Source of the DNA: Aotearoamyces nothofagi
Lineage: Eukaryota > Ascomycota > Leotiomycetes > Leotiales > Tympanidaceae
Length of the DNA stretch: 64,000 nucleotides
Direction: 5' to 3'
Assembly (NCBI GenBank): GCA_015345905.1
Contig: JADDTR010000001.1
Location: 744,001-808,000 of the forward strand
The first letter of the stretch is position 1; every line of letters begins with the position of its first letter. The translations under genes and the position numbers were made by a program. Of this stretch, positions 46,638 to 56,985 are shown in pieces. The notes beneath the pieces were generated by a model. It ran no database searches. It saw nothing but the letters and a program-made list of their open reading frames with translations, and was not told the DNA's origin.

Positions 46638-48028
46638 CTACTTGGCACCAAATTTCCTTGCCACCCATGCAGCGCCGTGCTCGTCATACTCTTGCTTCGT
46701 TACGGAGAGTCTGCTCAGAGTATCTTCATCCTTCGCAAGAATGGACCCGCCTTGCCACGTACCCACAATGGGATCCGCCGGCCTTGCAACCCGTACCAGA
46801 CACTCGTCAGGCGCCAGTGCCATGATTTCGGCCTGTAGTCTATGAATAAATCCATCAATGTTCGCATTGCCACCCACGACAACAATGTTAGCCAGTAGCC
46901 CAGGCCAAAGCCCAATCGGCAGCACGGATAGACTCTGCATCACCAGCTGAGCGAGGCCTGGCTGCCGCAACCCTATGTCCATAGGGTTAAATAGCAATTC
47001 GGGGACTGTAAAACGCTCATTTCGAAGGGTTAGGACGTCCTCTGCTGCTTCAACTGGCTTTCCTGCAGCGAGTTTTTTCAGTCTGCCTGCTAAATTTGGA
47101 TCATGATCTCGGACATAACCATTCTTCAAGTTGTGGTAATCTGGCAGTACATAGTCTTTCGCAATGCCTCCACCTGTTGCAAAGTCCTCTCTTCGATCGC
47201 CAATGGTGCCTTTCCATGTGCGATCTAAATCCCCCTTAAAGTCGCGCGTGATGTAGCAGGTAGCTTCCTTAACTTCATTAATTAGATAGGTTTCATTACG
47301 CATGTCGTATTGCCGTAAGGACAGGAGGCGTGTGAGGTAGTTGGTCATAATCTTTCCGCCAACATCAAGGCGCCGAATGGCGGATTGGAACGGCCGGCCT
47401 TGAAAGATAGGTGTGACGGTGGTGTGGGAGTAGCCAGAATCGATGAGCAGGAGGATCTCGGCAGGGAGTACAGGGAGGGAGGCGTCGCGAGGAGGTGCTT
47501 TGAAGATTGCCTGAACATCATTGTATGCATTTAATGAAGGCCCTTATATTCCGAGTCAGTGATTAAACTTCATACAACGTGAGCGGGGTCCTTACCTATA
47601 CAGCGGTAGTAGCTCGCAAACTGGAACTCTTCGAAGACGACTTGGTCGCAGTTAGTCTGCAACGCAGGCAGCGCATTGGGAGCCTCTGTAAGAATCAACC
47701 CAGTCTCCTGCGGATCGCAATGTAAAGGGGCCTTCGGATCGAAGAACTCATGCTCCCAGATCGCCTTCTCTGCCTCCCAGTTCACGATATAGCCCTTTTC
47801 GACAGGCCGCCGAAAGGCAATGTCCCCAAAGTCTTTACATGTGTCGAGCTGCGAGCCAATATAGATTTTGCGATCACGATCGCGTGCCAGACAGTTTGGA
47901 ATCACATGGCAGGCGTCGGTGGAGCTGGGCGAGGAGAAGCCAGCTTTGATGGTGTAGGCGCCGTTGTCCACAACAAGCGTACGACCTGGAGGGGGAGGAC
48001 CAGATGATTTTGTGCGGCGAGGAGCCAT
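46638..48028 (-). CDS. ARP6: actin-related protein ARP6
   Basis: Subunit of the SWR1 chromatin-remodelling complex that deposits H2A.Z. Two exons, 47596-48028 and 46638-47542, give 445 residues. The actin fold is clear: LVVDNGAYTIKAGFSS (phosphate 1 loop), VNWEAEKAIWEHEFF, LILTEAPNALPALQ, LLLIDSGYSHTTVTPIF (phosphate 2), ANIVVVGGNANIDGF (adenosine loop) and the end VTKQEYDEHGAAWVARKF. The choice of ARP6 over other ARPs rests on FFDPKAPLHCDP, on FEEFQFASYYRC and on the C-terminal ITKQEYEE-like ending, which I remember as ARP6 features. The 5' end is 231 bp from the GCIP-like gene on the other strand, a compact shared promoter. Confidence 0.93.
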
Positions 48029-48259
48029 ATTGTCGACGTGTAATGATATGTGGTTTTCCTTTAATGTCTGTAGCAGTTCATAGTATCTAGGAATTCTAGC
48101 GTTGCTGTTACAATTATCTCGAGTCGCGTCAAGTATGGCGTTGGAGAGTGCGCATCAATTCCGCGAATTTCAATATTTTATCGGCGAGCTGGTAGATTTA
48201 CCTTGGCCTCTTCAAAATTTAAACGTATACAACATATCGCTGTTTCGCCTTCTTTCAGC
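48029..48259. promoter_or_regulatory. 231 bp bidirectional promoter (ARP6 / GCIP-like)
   Basis: Start codons of two divergent genes are only 231 bp apart. The stretch is pyrimidine-rich near the plus-strand start (CGCCTTCTTTCAGC) and must serve both genes. Confidence 0.55.
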
Positions 48260-49499
48260 ATGGCAGAGACACAATCCAAGACAGAGAAGGATCTCTCTGT
48301 ATTGGCATCTACCGTCGACACTATATCAACTCTCATAGGAGAGTTGCAAGGCGTCGTAAAGTCTACAGATTCGCCCGCTCCTACCCGCGACGAACTTGCA
48401 AAGAAGACCAAGGCTGATGTCAACGTCCTTAATCTTGCCCACGATGCAGCAAGTCTTGTTAGAGCGCATTCTACGAAGCTATCCCTTTTGATCATCAACA
48501 AACCTTTCACTCCTACTGCAATCTCTACAGTCCTGCGCGAACTTGCCGCCGGACCCCTCCCCGCGCTAGCAACAGCTGTTCAGCTCTGTGATGCCGCGGC
48601 ATACACGAAAGTAATGCGCTCAGAGTTGCAATGGCGTGTGGAGAAGTTATTCGCCGAGTTAGCAACACTGGTCAAGGAAGTTCCACTGGATGGGAAAGTC
48701 TTGACTACTGACCAGAAAAATGGCACTGGGGTTGCACTTGGGAAGGGCTCTCTGGCATCTACTGGCGTGGTGTGGCAGGCCTGCGACAATCTGATGGAGC
48801 TGAAAAAGCTAGGCATCGCTGGGCTCGTTATTAAGAAGGCCGAGCAGTATCGAGACACGCTGAAAGATGCGTTGGAGGAGCTCCAAGAATGGGGCGAGGA
48901 GGAGTCTGATATTGAGAGTGACGATGATGAAGACGGGGCGCACGAGGCAGATGGAGAAGACGCTGTCAATTCTGCTCAAGATGCAGTCGACGACATGTTC
49001 AGCTCCGAACGGCACATACCTTCCGACGACACGACGAAACTCCGTGAGCGTCTCGACTCTTCCCTGCGCCGGCTCAAGCTCATAGTCCTGATGTACCAAG
49101 CCGTGATCAAGCGACGGTTCAAGACCCTACCTATACTGCCCCTTCTAGAACCGCCCGCGGAGCCGCAGGCCACATCAAAGCAAGGTCCCGGAATTGTACA
49201 GACCTTGGACGAGGTGCTGAATGTCCTGAAGAATATCCCCGACGTCACGGACGAGCTCGCCAGCGCCTTCTACGAGTTGGACGCTCTAGAGATCGACAGG
49301 CTGATGGACGACTGCTTCTTCACCGGCTTCGCCGCCACAGAACTGCTCGTGGAGAACTGGGACGGCCAGAAGGACGAGTTCAGCGCCTGGGTAAGCCTAT
49401 TGATCTCCCCACCCGCTCATACCTTGGGTACTTGCATTCCACTAACTCGATAACTTCCAGGCCCACAACTTCCAGCTCGCAATGAAGAAGCCGTGGTGA
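48260..49499 (+). CDS. GCIP-like protein (cyclin-D1-binding protein 1 / Grap2 family)
   Basis: Two exons, 48260-49390 and 49461-49499, give 389 residues. The protein is almost wholly helical: the N-terminal bundle MAETQSKTEKDLSVLASTVDT to about residue 200, an acidic linker (EESDIESDDDEDGAHEADG, about 215-240), then a second bundle (LRERLDSSLRRLKLIVLMY). The C-terminal segment ELDALEIDRLMDDCFF joined to AHNFQLAMKKPW across the intron fits the fungal members of this family. In animals the protein binds cyclin D1 and represses transcription as an HLH protein; the fungal role is unknown. Alternative: an unrelated helical protein with a similar layout. Confidence 0.75.
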
Positions 49500-50323
49500 T
49501 ACATCCACACCCACATCCGATCCCCACAACCCCATCGCCATCCCATCCCATCCCACCCTATCGACTACCCTAAAAACCCCACAAGCGATGCCAGCGAGGT
49601 CCCACCCATACCCCAACGACCCCACGCACGCGCGCGCGCACGCTCGTCCGCCCGCTCCCTGCTGGGACGGATCGCATCTGCGCGCCGGCGGGCAACCGTC
49701 AGATGGCGGCAAGCTGTGCAGCAAGCTGTACAGTAATCTTAACCCATGCAGATGGCGCGTATGATCGACGCTGCAGCCGGCGATTCCCCTACCCTACACT
49801 ACACTACACTACACTACACTACACTACACCCCCCCTCCCCTGCCCGCCGGGCTCGGCAACGGGGGCTCGCACAGCATTGCGGGATGTGGGATGCGCTGTC
49901 GATGTAAAAGTATTTTTCCTAAAAAAAAAAAAATTGGGGGCAGAGCGAATCTAAAAGAGCGTCGCAGGGAGGATCGGTCGGATAGGACCTGTGGTCTCGG
50001 ACTGTGCTGTGAAAACAGTCAAGTCGGTAACCTTGGCAGTATCATAAAAAAAAAATATACTCAATTGACTCCTCCACAGCCACTGGCGTTATCACTCGGG
50101 CAGACATCATAGACTTTGTGAGACCATGTCTTGTATATTTTTGTCAACACGGAAGGATCCTATAGCAAACATGTGGCCAGAAAACCTCCCTCGTTCAAAT
50201 TCCTTGTAATAATAAACGTACAAAACAGTGCTATTCCCGACCTGCCCCGATACACCTATTCCCCAAGACCATACTGGCCATACCTGGCTATATCCATATC
50301 TATACAGAGTATATATCGTAGTA
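49500..50323. other. convergent spacer with pentanucleotide repeat
   Basis: 824 bases between the 3' ends of the GCIP-like gene and the methyltransferase-like gene. It contains an ACACT array (49796-49829, about seven units) followed by C-rich sequence, and two A-runs at 49921-49933 and 50046-50054. No gene. Confidence 0.5.
49796..49829. repeat. ACACT pentanucleotide microsatellite
   Basis: About seven perfect units in the 3' spacer, followed directly by a C-rich tract. Confidence 0.85.
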
Positions 50324-51522
50324 TTACATCTCAGGGCCCCCAAACAAAAGACTCCGTCTATCGTTCGTATTCACCAGCGTATACTCGGCAAGTCTGGGGT
50401 CACCGTTCTCAATGTTGAGGGTAGAGTACAAGAGGTTGGGCTCCGTCCAGACCGGACGCATGCCGCGCTCTTCTAGTGACTCCCACCATCTGAGGAACGA
50501 GCCCGACGTGATCTTCTCGCTGCCGAACAGATGAATCTCGATGAGAATCTGTCCGATTGGGAAATCAAAGCCGTCAGCCTTAGGGAAGGCTTCGTTAAGA
50601 GCCGTGAGCGAGGCGAACTCAGCGTACTCGATGTCTATCTTCAGGATGTCGAGATAGCTATGGCCATTCTTCTTCATCAGGTCCTGGATGGTGTAGAAAG
50701 GCGGCGATCTCATCTCGTCAGTCGTGCCTGCTATGCCGGCTTGCGTGAAGTGTGCGCGTTCACGATATTCGGGCCTCAGCTGATTACCGAAGTCGACGAC
50801 GGAGAAATCATATGCCCAAATCTCGCAGTGTGTACGTGAAAGAGTTTCGTCTTCTATTCGATTGAAGGTTTCGGGTCAGCCTTGTTCTTGAGATATAGCC
50901 GTGCTCAAGTAGCTGGGCTGATTCCCATCTTGAAAACGTGTGACTTTTGAGAGATTTCAAACAAGAGTTGCTTACCATAGCTTGATTCGGTCTGGACGCC
51001 AAAAGAATAGACAACACATGGCTTGGTAGCCGGGAGATTCTCATATTTCGAGAACCCACAGACCCATTTCCCACCGTCGCCCATGCGTCCAATGCGCTCC
51101 ATTTCGTGGGGGCACGAGTATGACGCGGGAACGAAGTCCCAGATCGAGTACGGATGCACATAGTAATCTGTCGGAAGCTTTGATGGGAATCTATTCTCGA
51201 AATCAGCTTGTGTTGCCCGTCATTCACAGGATGAGTCATACAAGGGCATGTTTTCGGCATCTGGCCACTCCTTCAGAAGCTCATGACGCTGGTCGACCGT
51301 CTTTGCCCAACTCTTCTCAGACAATCGCATGTGCTCCTTCAACGCTGCTCGAGTTGCACTGTAGGATAACGAGGTCGAGCCTGAAGCCGAATTCGAAACT
51401 GGGGGGGCCTCGTTAGAGTCCCACGCTGAGAGGCCGGAGCCGTTCAGGGTGTGAATGAGGGCGATGACGAAGATGGCAGCCCCCACCATCCACAGCATCT
51501 GGACCGGCCTGGTGTTGGCCAT
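50324..51522 (-). CDS. membrane-anchored methyltransferase-like protein (METTL24/Methyltransf_22 type)
   Basis: Three exons, 51242-51522, 50976-51190 and 50324-50853, give 341 residues. The N-terminus has one membrane segment (MLWMVGAAIFVIALIHTL, about residues 9-26), so the protein is probably a type II Golgi or ER membrane protein with a lumenal domain. The domain shows YSIWDFVPASYSCP, RIGRMGDGGKWVCG (the SAM-binding-like glycine segment), CVVYSFGVQTESSYE, CEIWAYDFSV and DILKIDIEYAEFASL. These are landmarks of fungal and animal Methyltransf_22 proteins, of FkbM-like fold. Intron 1 (51191-51241, 51 bp) was placed so that MPL reads into FPSKLPTDYYVHP. Substrate unknown; a glycan or lipid target is conceivable from topology only. 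Confidence 0.83.
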
Positions 51523-54254
51523 GTTGAATGGTATATACCGAATACTATACGAGATGCACAGACAGTAAGCAGGCCACGCTGGAGCTCAACCTGAAGCTAT
51601 TGCAATGGCACGCCGGGCGGTGACAGTCGAGATGGATATCGAGAGGAGGGGCAGGCGGTGGCCGTGGGCACGACTCGGTATAGATATACTGAGCAGGCAG
51701 CTAGCCAGATGGGCGGTCGCAAGAAGACTACTCTACTCCTCTGCAGGCCGGGAAGCATGGTAGAATGGCACGCAGGAGGGTGACATGCGAGCTGCGTTCC
51801 TGGGGGGGAGCGACAGGGCACGAACAGCAGTGGCACAGGTGCACTAGCAGGCCGGGCTGGGCGACGGCGGACAACAGAAGACAGCGGCGGGCGACGGTGC
51901 ACATTGCGCGGAGGATAGCAGCGAGCTTGGATGGCTAGCCGGGATTGCATTGCAGGAAGGAAGGGAGGGAGGGAGGGAGGGAGTCTGGGGAGTGACGGCA
52001 GGGAGCTGGGAACTGCAGGGAGCTGCAGGGAGGAGACGGGCGCAGAGACGGGCGCAGAGACGGGCGCAGACACGTGCCGGCAGGAGTCAGTCGGTGGCCA
52101 GGCAGTCGGCAGGTGCAGGCCCGGGGCAGCCAGCCAGCGCCAGAGCCAGCGCCAGAGCGAGCGCCAGAGCGAGCCAGCGTACCAGCTTAGGGGGCCTGCG
52201 CTGGGCGAGGGGGAGTTTTGGTGCTGCAGAACGCTGGCGAGGGTAGCGAGGGTCCCCTAAGGGAGGCCAGCGTGCATAACAAAACAGCCTGGACGGACGC
52301 CGGTCCCGCTGGCGACCTTGACTGCACCCGGCACCCCGCCCGCGCCGTAGCAGCTGGGACTGCAGACAGCCACAGCACAGCACAGCACCCTCCAGCACCC
52401 TCCAGCACCCTCCAGCACCCTGCAGCGCCTTGCAGGGCCAGCGGCCAGGCGCCTCTAGGGACCTGCTCACACTGCTCTACCGTGTCGACCGTGTCGACCG
52501 CACCGGACTTGCTCGTCCGCCGCGAAAGTAAAATGGGCTCATCTCATGCCCCGCAGACACCGGCCCTCGTAGCGTCGCGGCTCACCACCCTCCTCCCTGA
52601 TGCGGCTTCGCGTCTGCGCCGTCGACGCGCTGCGCGCCTTGGCCCAGAGCTGCTTTCGACGCGCTTTCGCTCTGTACAGGCTGACTCACTCGCTCACTCA
52701 CTCACTTCACTTCACTCACTCACCTCGCTCAATGACCTTCACTGCTGAGATTGACTTGCTCAACATTCACATCACCACCACCTTCACCTCCAGCTCCAGC
52801 TCCAGCTCTCGTCTGGTCCTCCCGGCGAGCACCACTCCTCGGCGCGAGTCCTCATTCCATCGCCCGTCGCCGATGCACGCGTGAACCGTGATACTACTTA
52901 CTACCTAGGTAGTGAGAATATACTTCCGATCAAGCTTAAAATGGACATCTGCAAAGGGAGAGACGAGACACCCCGCGTGCCACGGCCCTCGCATTCCATC
53001 TACCCCTGCCGCCACCCCTCTTTGCCATTCGTATTTGGTTCTGCAACGCCCTCATGACTCGTGCAGTGTTAATTTAAGGTTGGCAGCCCAGGCGAGGAAC
53101 GAAAGTCTTTATCCTGACTGGCATCTCCGAGCATCTGGCACGTCTGGCACTGGCACTCGGGGTCATCTCAGCCCCTTGGAGACGGCAAGAAGCTTCACGC
53201 CAAATGACTGCGAGCGTGGGTGTTAGCATTGAGCATTAAGAGCACGATTCTTGGATAGCAGGGCCGCTCCAACCGGACGGGCCACAGGAAGTCCTACTCC
53301 CTCCCGAGTTCCCACTCCCTGGCGAGGCGTCAGACTTGTAATCCTTCAATAGTCCATCGAAACTTACACATACAATACGATAACCGTAGTACTGCACACT
53401 TCCCGTGCCTCCACTTCGCGTCCTCTCGTTCCTTACATCGCAGGATATATGTAGCATGCACTGTACTGTCCAGTCCTGTACTTGTACATACATTACGGTA
53501 GTAGTCTCCTGGAGATCTATGCTCGATCGCCTTCCCGAGCTGCTGGAACTAAGCTGGGCAGCAGACGCGAACCAAGACTTGTTGAGTCACCCGTGATACG
53601 AGCGAGGCTTTCGACTGCAGGCGTGACTCTTATCTCTCGTATGGAATGTGGGTTGAGGCATAGGACGATAGAACGATACACGGCAAGCATGGACTCTAGT
53701 CGCAGATCGGAGACTCCAACGCCGGTAGCCGTAGCGGACGTGCGGACGCCCACAGTGGAGATCGCCAGCGTCTCAGCGTCTCAGCGTCGCAGCGCCGCTT
53801 CCAGCTCCCGTCCAGCGCCGTCCAGCGCCGTCCAACGCCATTCCTAGCCGACGTGCACCCCTACCGCTGCCGTACCGTACAGCACAGCACAGCACAGTGC
53901 CGTCAGTACATTTACTTCCTTAGGAACTCCCTCCCTAGACCCCCTCCGCACATCCACATCCACATCCACATCCACATCCACATCCGCATCCGCATCCACA
54001 CCCACACATCCTTATTTATATCCATCCCTGAGATCAACCGCCGCAGTTCGCGCTATGCCCTCCTGCCCCGGCACCTACATACTCCGCGTTGAGCTCCGAA
54101 CGCGCTATTATCATCTCCGATTACCATCATGTCATCGACGCTACTTTATCCAAGAGTCTCGAGCATCTCCCAGATTCCTTTAAACAGGTCCTAGCTCTTG
54201 CCAATCTCGCAATCCTTTTGACCGGCCATTCTTGTCTTTGTCTCTTTCTTCAGG
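51523..54254. other. 2.7 kb GC-rich, repeat-rich intergenic region
   Basis: No gene supported. Arrays: GGGA units (51959-51985), GACGGGCGCA x3 (52037-52070), CAGAGC/CAGCGC units (52132-52175), CACCCTCCAG x4 (52384-52424), CTCACT units (52685-52725), CAGCTC units (52789-52809), TCTCAGCG and CGTCCAGCGC units (53768-53835), CACATC x7 (53948-54000). GTACTGTAC-like words at 53385, 53459-53485 and 53866. The open frames on both strands encode only low-complexity translations. The last part must contain the promoter of the MFS gene. Confidence 0.55.
53948..54000. repeat. CACATC hexanucleotide microsatellite
   Basis: About eight units of CACATC/CGCATC upstream of the MFS transporter gene. Confidence 0.85.
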
Positions 54255-55838
54255 ATGGATGTCTATCAGCTTACCTTTGCCGTCCTCGTCCTCGGGAGCG
54301 GGTACATGGCATATACCCAACACAAACATGACTTTGCACCCCGGCCGTCGAAGGAGGCAGAGTCTGAAGCACAGCTTGTCGACCTCCACGAGTCGGCAAC
54401 TCGGTTCAAGAGGACCTTCCTGCCCGTCTACTTGCTTGTGATGGGCTCGGACTGGCTGCAGGTACGCGCGTCACGTGGGTCCGAATAACGACGTCTTCCA
54501 AACTGACGGCTGCAGGGTCCATATATTTATACCCTCTATAAAGATGAAAAGGGCCTCGCAGAGAGCGTGGTTGCTGCCCTGTTCACTACCGGCTTTGTCT
54601 CTGCTGCTATCAGCGCCTCCTTCACGGGCTCGCTCGCAGACAAATATGGCAGACGATCTGCGTGTCTTGTGTTCTGCGCGACCTACGCCGTGGCATGCTT
54701 GACCATCTTATCAAGCAATATCATTGTCCTTTTCGTCGGGCGTGTACTGGGTGGCATAAGCACCACCCTGATGTATTCGGTTTTCGAGAGCTGGATGGTG
54801 ACGGAGTACTATCACCAGTCGCTGGACAAGAGCGATCTCAGCCTCAGCTCCATGTTTGGCCTCATGACGACTCTAAACAGCGTCGTGGCTATCTTAGCTG
54901 GTGTCGTTGGTGAGAGCATCGTCTCATTTTCAGGTACAAAGACGAGCCCTTTTATGGCTGCAATTGTCTGTCTGGGACTCGCGGCTTGGTCCATGCTCCG
55001 CTCCTGGGTAAGTGTTGACTCATATCTAGAATTATGAGATGCATTGCTAATTTATCTTAGAGTGAAAACCACGGCGACAGCGCAGACAAGAGCTCCATGA
55101 TCCCGGAAAAGAACGGGTTCTCTATCGTGCTCAATGGTTAGATTCCCCTCCTTCCTTGTAGTCACCTACCACTGACACTCCCCAGACAAGCGTATTCTAG
55201 TACTCGGCCTGATCTCCTGCTGCTTCGAAGGCTCCATGTACCTCTTCGTCTTCTTCTGGTCCGCCGCCCTCAAGTCCTCGCACGCATTCTCCAACCCCAG
55301 CAGCCCCGACGCCACAGCCACTCCCGATACCGGCATCAATCTGCCCTTCGGCCTCATCTTCTCCACCTTCATGAGCGGCATGATGCTCGGCAGTCTGGGC
55401 TTCAGCTTCGCCACCGCTGCCGCGGCCGATAGCTCAAAGCGCAGCTGGCTGACGTCGGCCAATCTCCTGACCATGGCCATCGCCACGGCGAGTATATCGC
55501 TGCTGCTCACAACGATGATCAAGGACGAGCGCATCACGTTCTGGTGCTTCTGCATCTTCGAGGCCTGCATCGGCGTCTACTACCCCAGCATCGGCTACCA
55601 GAAGGGCAAGATTGTAGACGACGGCGTCAGGGCAAAGGTCTACGGCATCCTGCGCATCCCGCTCAACGTCTTTGTCGTGGCGGCGCTGAGCCTGACGGTC
55701 GAGGGCGACTCGCACCGCGACAAGGTCTTCGTCTTCTGCGGCGGGCTCATGCTCCTGGCTTCTGTGGCCGCGGGGAACTTCTTGCCGGATGACGCCGAGG
55801 ATAGCGATTGGTCGGATTCAGAGGCAAGATCCGAGTAG
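54255..55838 (+). CDS. MFS transporter, MFSD5 type (molybdate-anion transporter family)
   Basis: Integral membrane transporter. Four exons, 54255-54461, 54516-55007, 55061-55136 and 55186-55838, give 475 residues. The N-terminal span is YQLTFAVLVLGSGYMAY; then TFLPVYLLVMGSDWLQ joined to GPYIYTLYKD, the start of the MFSD5 core. The MFS loop 2-3 signature is GSLADKYGRRSA, followed by GRVLGGISTTLMYSVFESWMV. The second half begins KRILVLGLISCCFEGSMYLF with the FFWSAAL segment and includes YYPSIGYQKGKIVDD and RIPLNVFVV. About 12 spans in total. Alga and human MFSD5 relatives take up molybdate; that substrate is family knowledge and not tested by sequence. The C-terminus is acidic (DDAEDSDWSDSE). 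The last exon is strongly GC at third positions. Confidence 0.93.
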
Positions 55839-56602
55839 ATGTAATTCTGTAATCTGAATAGAGTAGAGTAGATCAACGGCAATTCCTGTACTCTTGGCAA
55901 AACAGCGCTGCATAATTAATCTACCTTCCCCACATCTTTCTATTCCCCATCTAGCTGAGTGGAGTTGGGCAAGTCCCTCTTTTAGGCGGCCTCACTACTT
56001 TTTGAAACAAAACAAGCTTGAGCTAGTTCCTTGCACCAGCGTCTTCCTATCCTCTATACCCCCCCACCTCTCCCCCCTGCATCCCAGCGCCCATCTCGCG
56101 CGCCCGTCGGCCGCGACGCTGTATCCCCGCCCCCTCTGCCAGATCTGCAGCCGATCCCCAGTCTCCGAAGAGGACCGCGGCGGCATGCCGGGCCACCCCG
56201 CCCGTCTCGGAGCCCGCGGCGAGCTAGCCTTTCGACTCCTCATGACTATCTATGGCTGGGGTCGCCAGTACAGTACCGCTGCCGGTCCTAGAGAAGCCGC
56301 AGCCATGCCCTTCGGCGTCTCGTGGTTTGGCAGGCTGCCAACGAGACAGCCCAACAAGGCCTTCGCCGGCTGCGTTTTTCATTTTCGAGATGCCGCTCGT
56401 CGCGGCGGGGTTGCGCCGGCAGATGTCCCGTCCCATCTTGGCTCTTCCATTCCCAGAAAAAATGATTCGGCGTGGCTGATCGGCATCTTTCACACGCCCG
56501 TCTAGTGACGACACAGCTGCCGTCAGTACATCTCTCGAGTCCGACGACCGCTCTTAGAACACCCTAGGGCACGAGTTAGCAAAGCACCGTTGCGGAGAAC
56601 AG
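55839..56602. other. convergent spacer downstream of the MFS gene
   Basis: 764 bases, GC-rich from 56040 to 56450, with long open frames on both strands that look compositional. CAGTACAGTACC at 56269-56280 is another GTAC-type word. No gene supported. Confidence 0.45.
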
Positions 56603-56893
56603 CTACAGGCTCTTGTTATTGAGCAGGGGGGGGTCCGTACAGTCGCACTACAGGATTTGTTAGCATCGACGTCTATATCCGCGGAACTTGTGGCGACTTG
56701 CGGTAGTAGTCGTAGACCCTTCGTTGTGAATCATGCAATACCCTCCGCGACAGTTACGGCAGCGAAGCTGTGTCCGCTTGATACAATCTGCACACTGTTT
56801 TGATTTGATATTAGTTATATAAAGGTAACGATAGAGGTGTCATAGCCAACGTACATAGGATCCGCATTCCCAACAATCACGTGAAACCCCGAC
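56603..56893 (-). other. cysteine-rich 3' exons, probably an alternative end of the F-box gene
   Basis: Three small pieces share phase 0 and read through as one cysteine-rich peptide: 56855-56893 (VGVSRDCWECGSY), 56702-56794 (CADCIKRTQLRCRNC, then GGYCMIHNEGSTTTT) and 56603-56647 (CDCTDPPLLNNKSL, stop). The spacing of Cys pairs and the GYC.IHNEGS words resemble C-terminal ends I remember from other fungal F-box proteins. The intron between the last two is GC-AG (GCAAGT, branch GCTAAC, 54 bp). To join with the F-box frame a phase-0 donor is needed; candidates are GTACAT at 57066 (giving 499 residues) or GTTTGC at 57033 (510 residues). The alternative is a separate unrecognised gene whose first exon I missed. 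Confidence 0.55.
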
Positions 56894-56985
56894 CTATCCA
56901 CTCGTCAGCATTACGCAACTGAAGAAATCATCTACTACATCGGTTCCGCGCAGCCATTTCGTATATTTCAAAGACATATGAAAGA

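Noticed and set aside
51191-51241. Alternative 21 bp intron in the methyltransferase-like gene
   Set aside because: Too short for splicing; a 51 bp intron with GTATGA and AATAG gives a better protein.
52218-52748. 176-codon ORF in the 51.5-54.2 kb spacer
   Set aside because: Built from CACCCTCCAG and similar arrays; composition artefact.
55894-56505. 203-codon ORF downstream of the MFS gene
   Set aside because: Opposing ORFs of similar size, no motif, lies in a GC-rich spacer.
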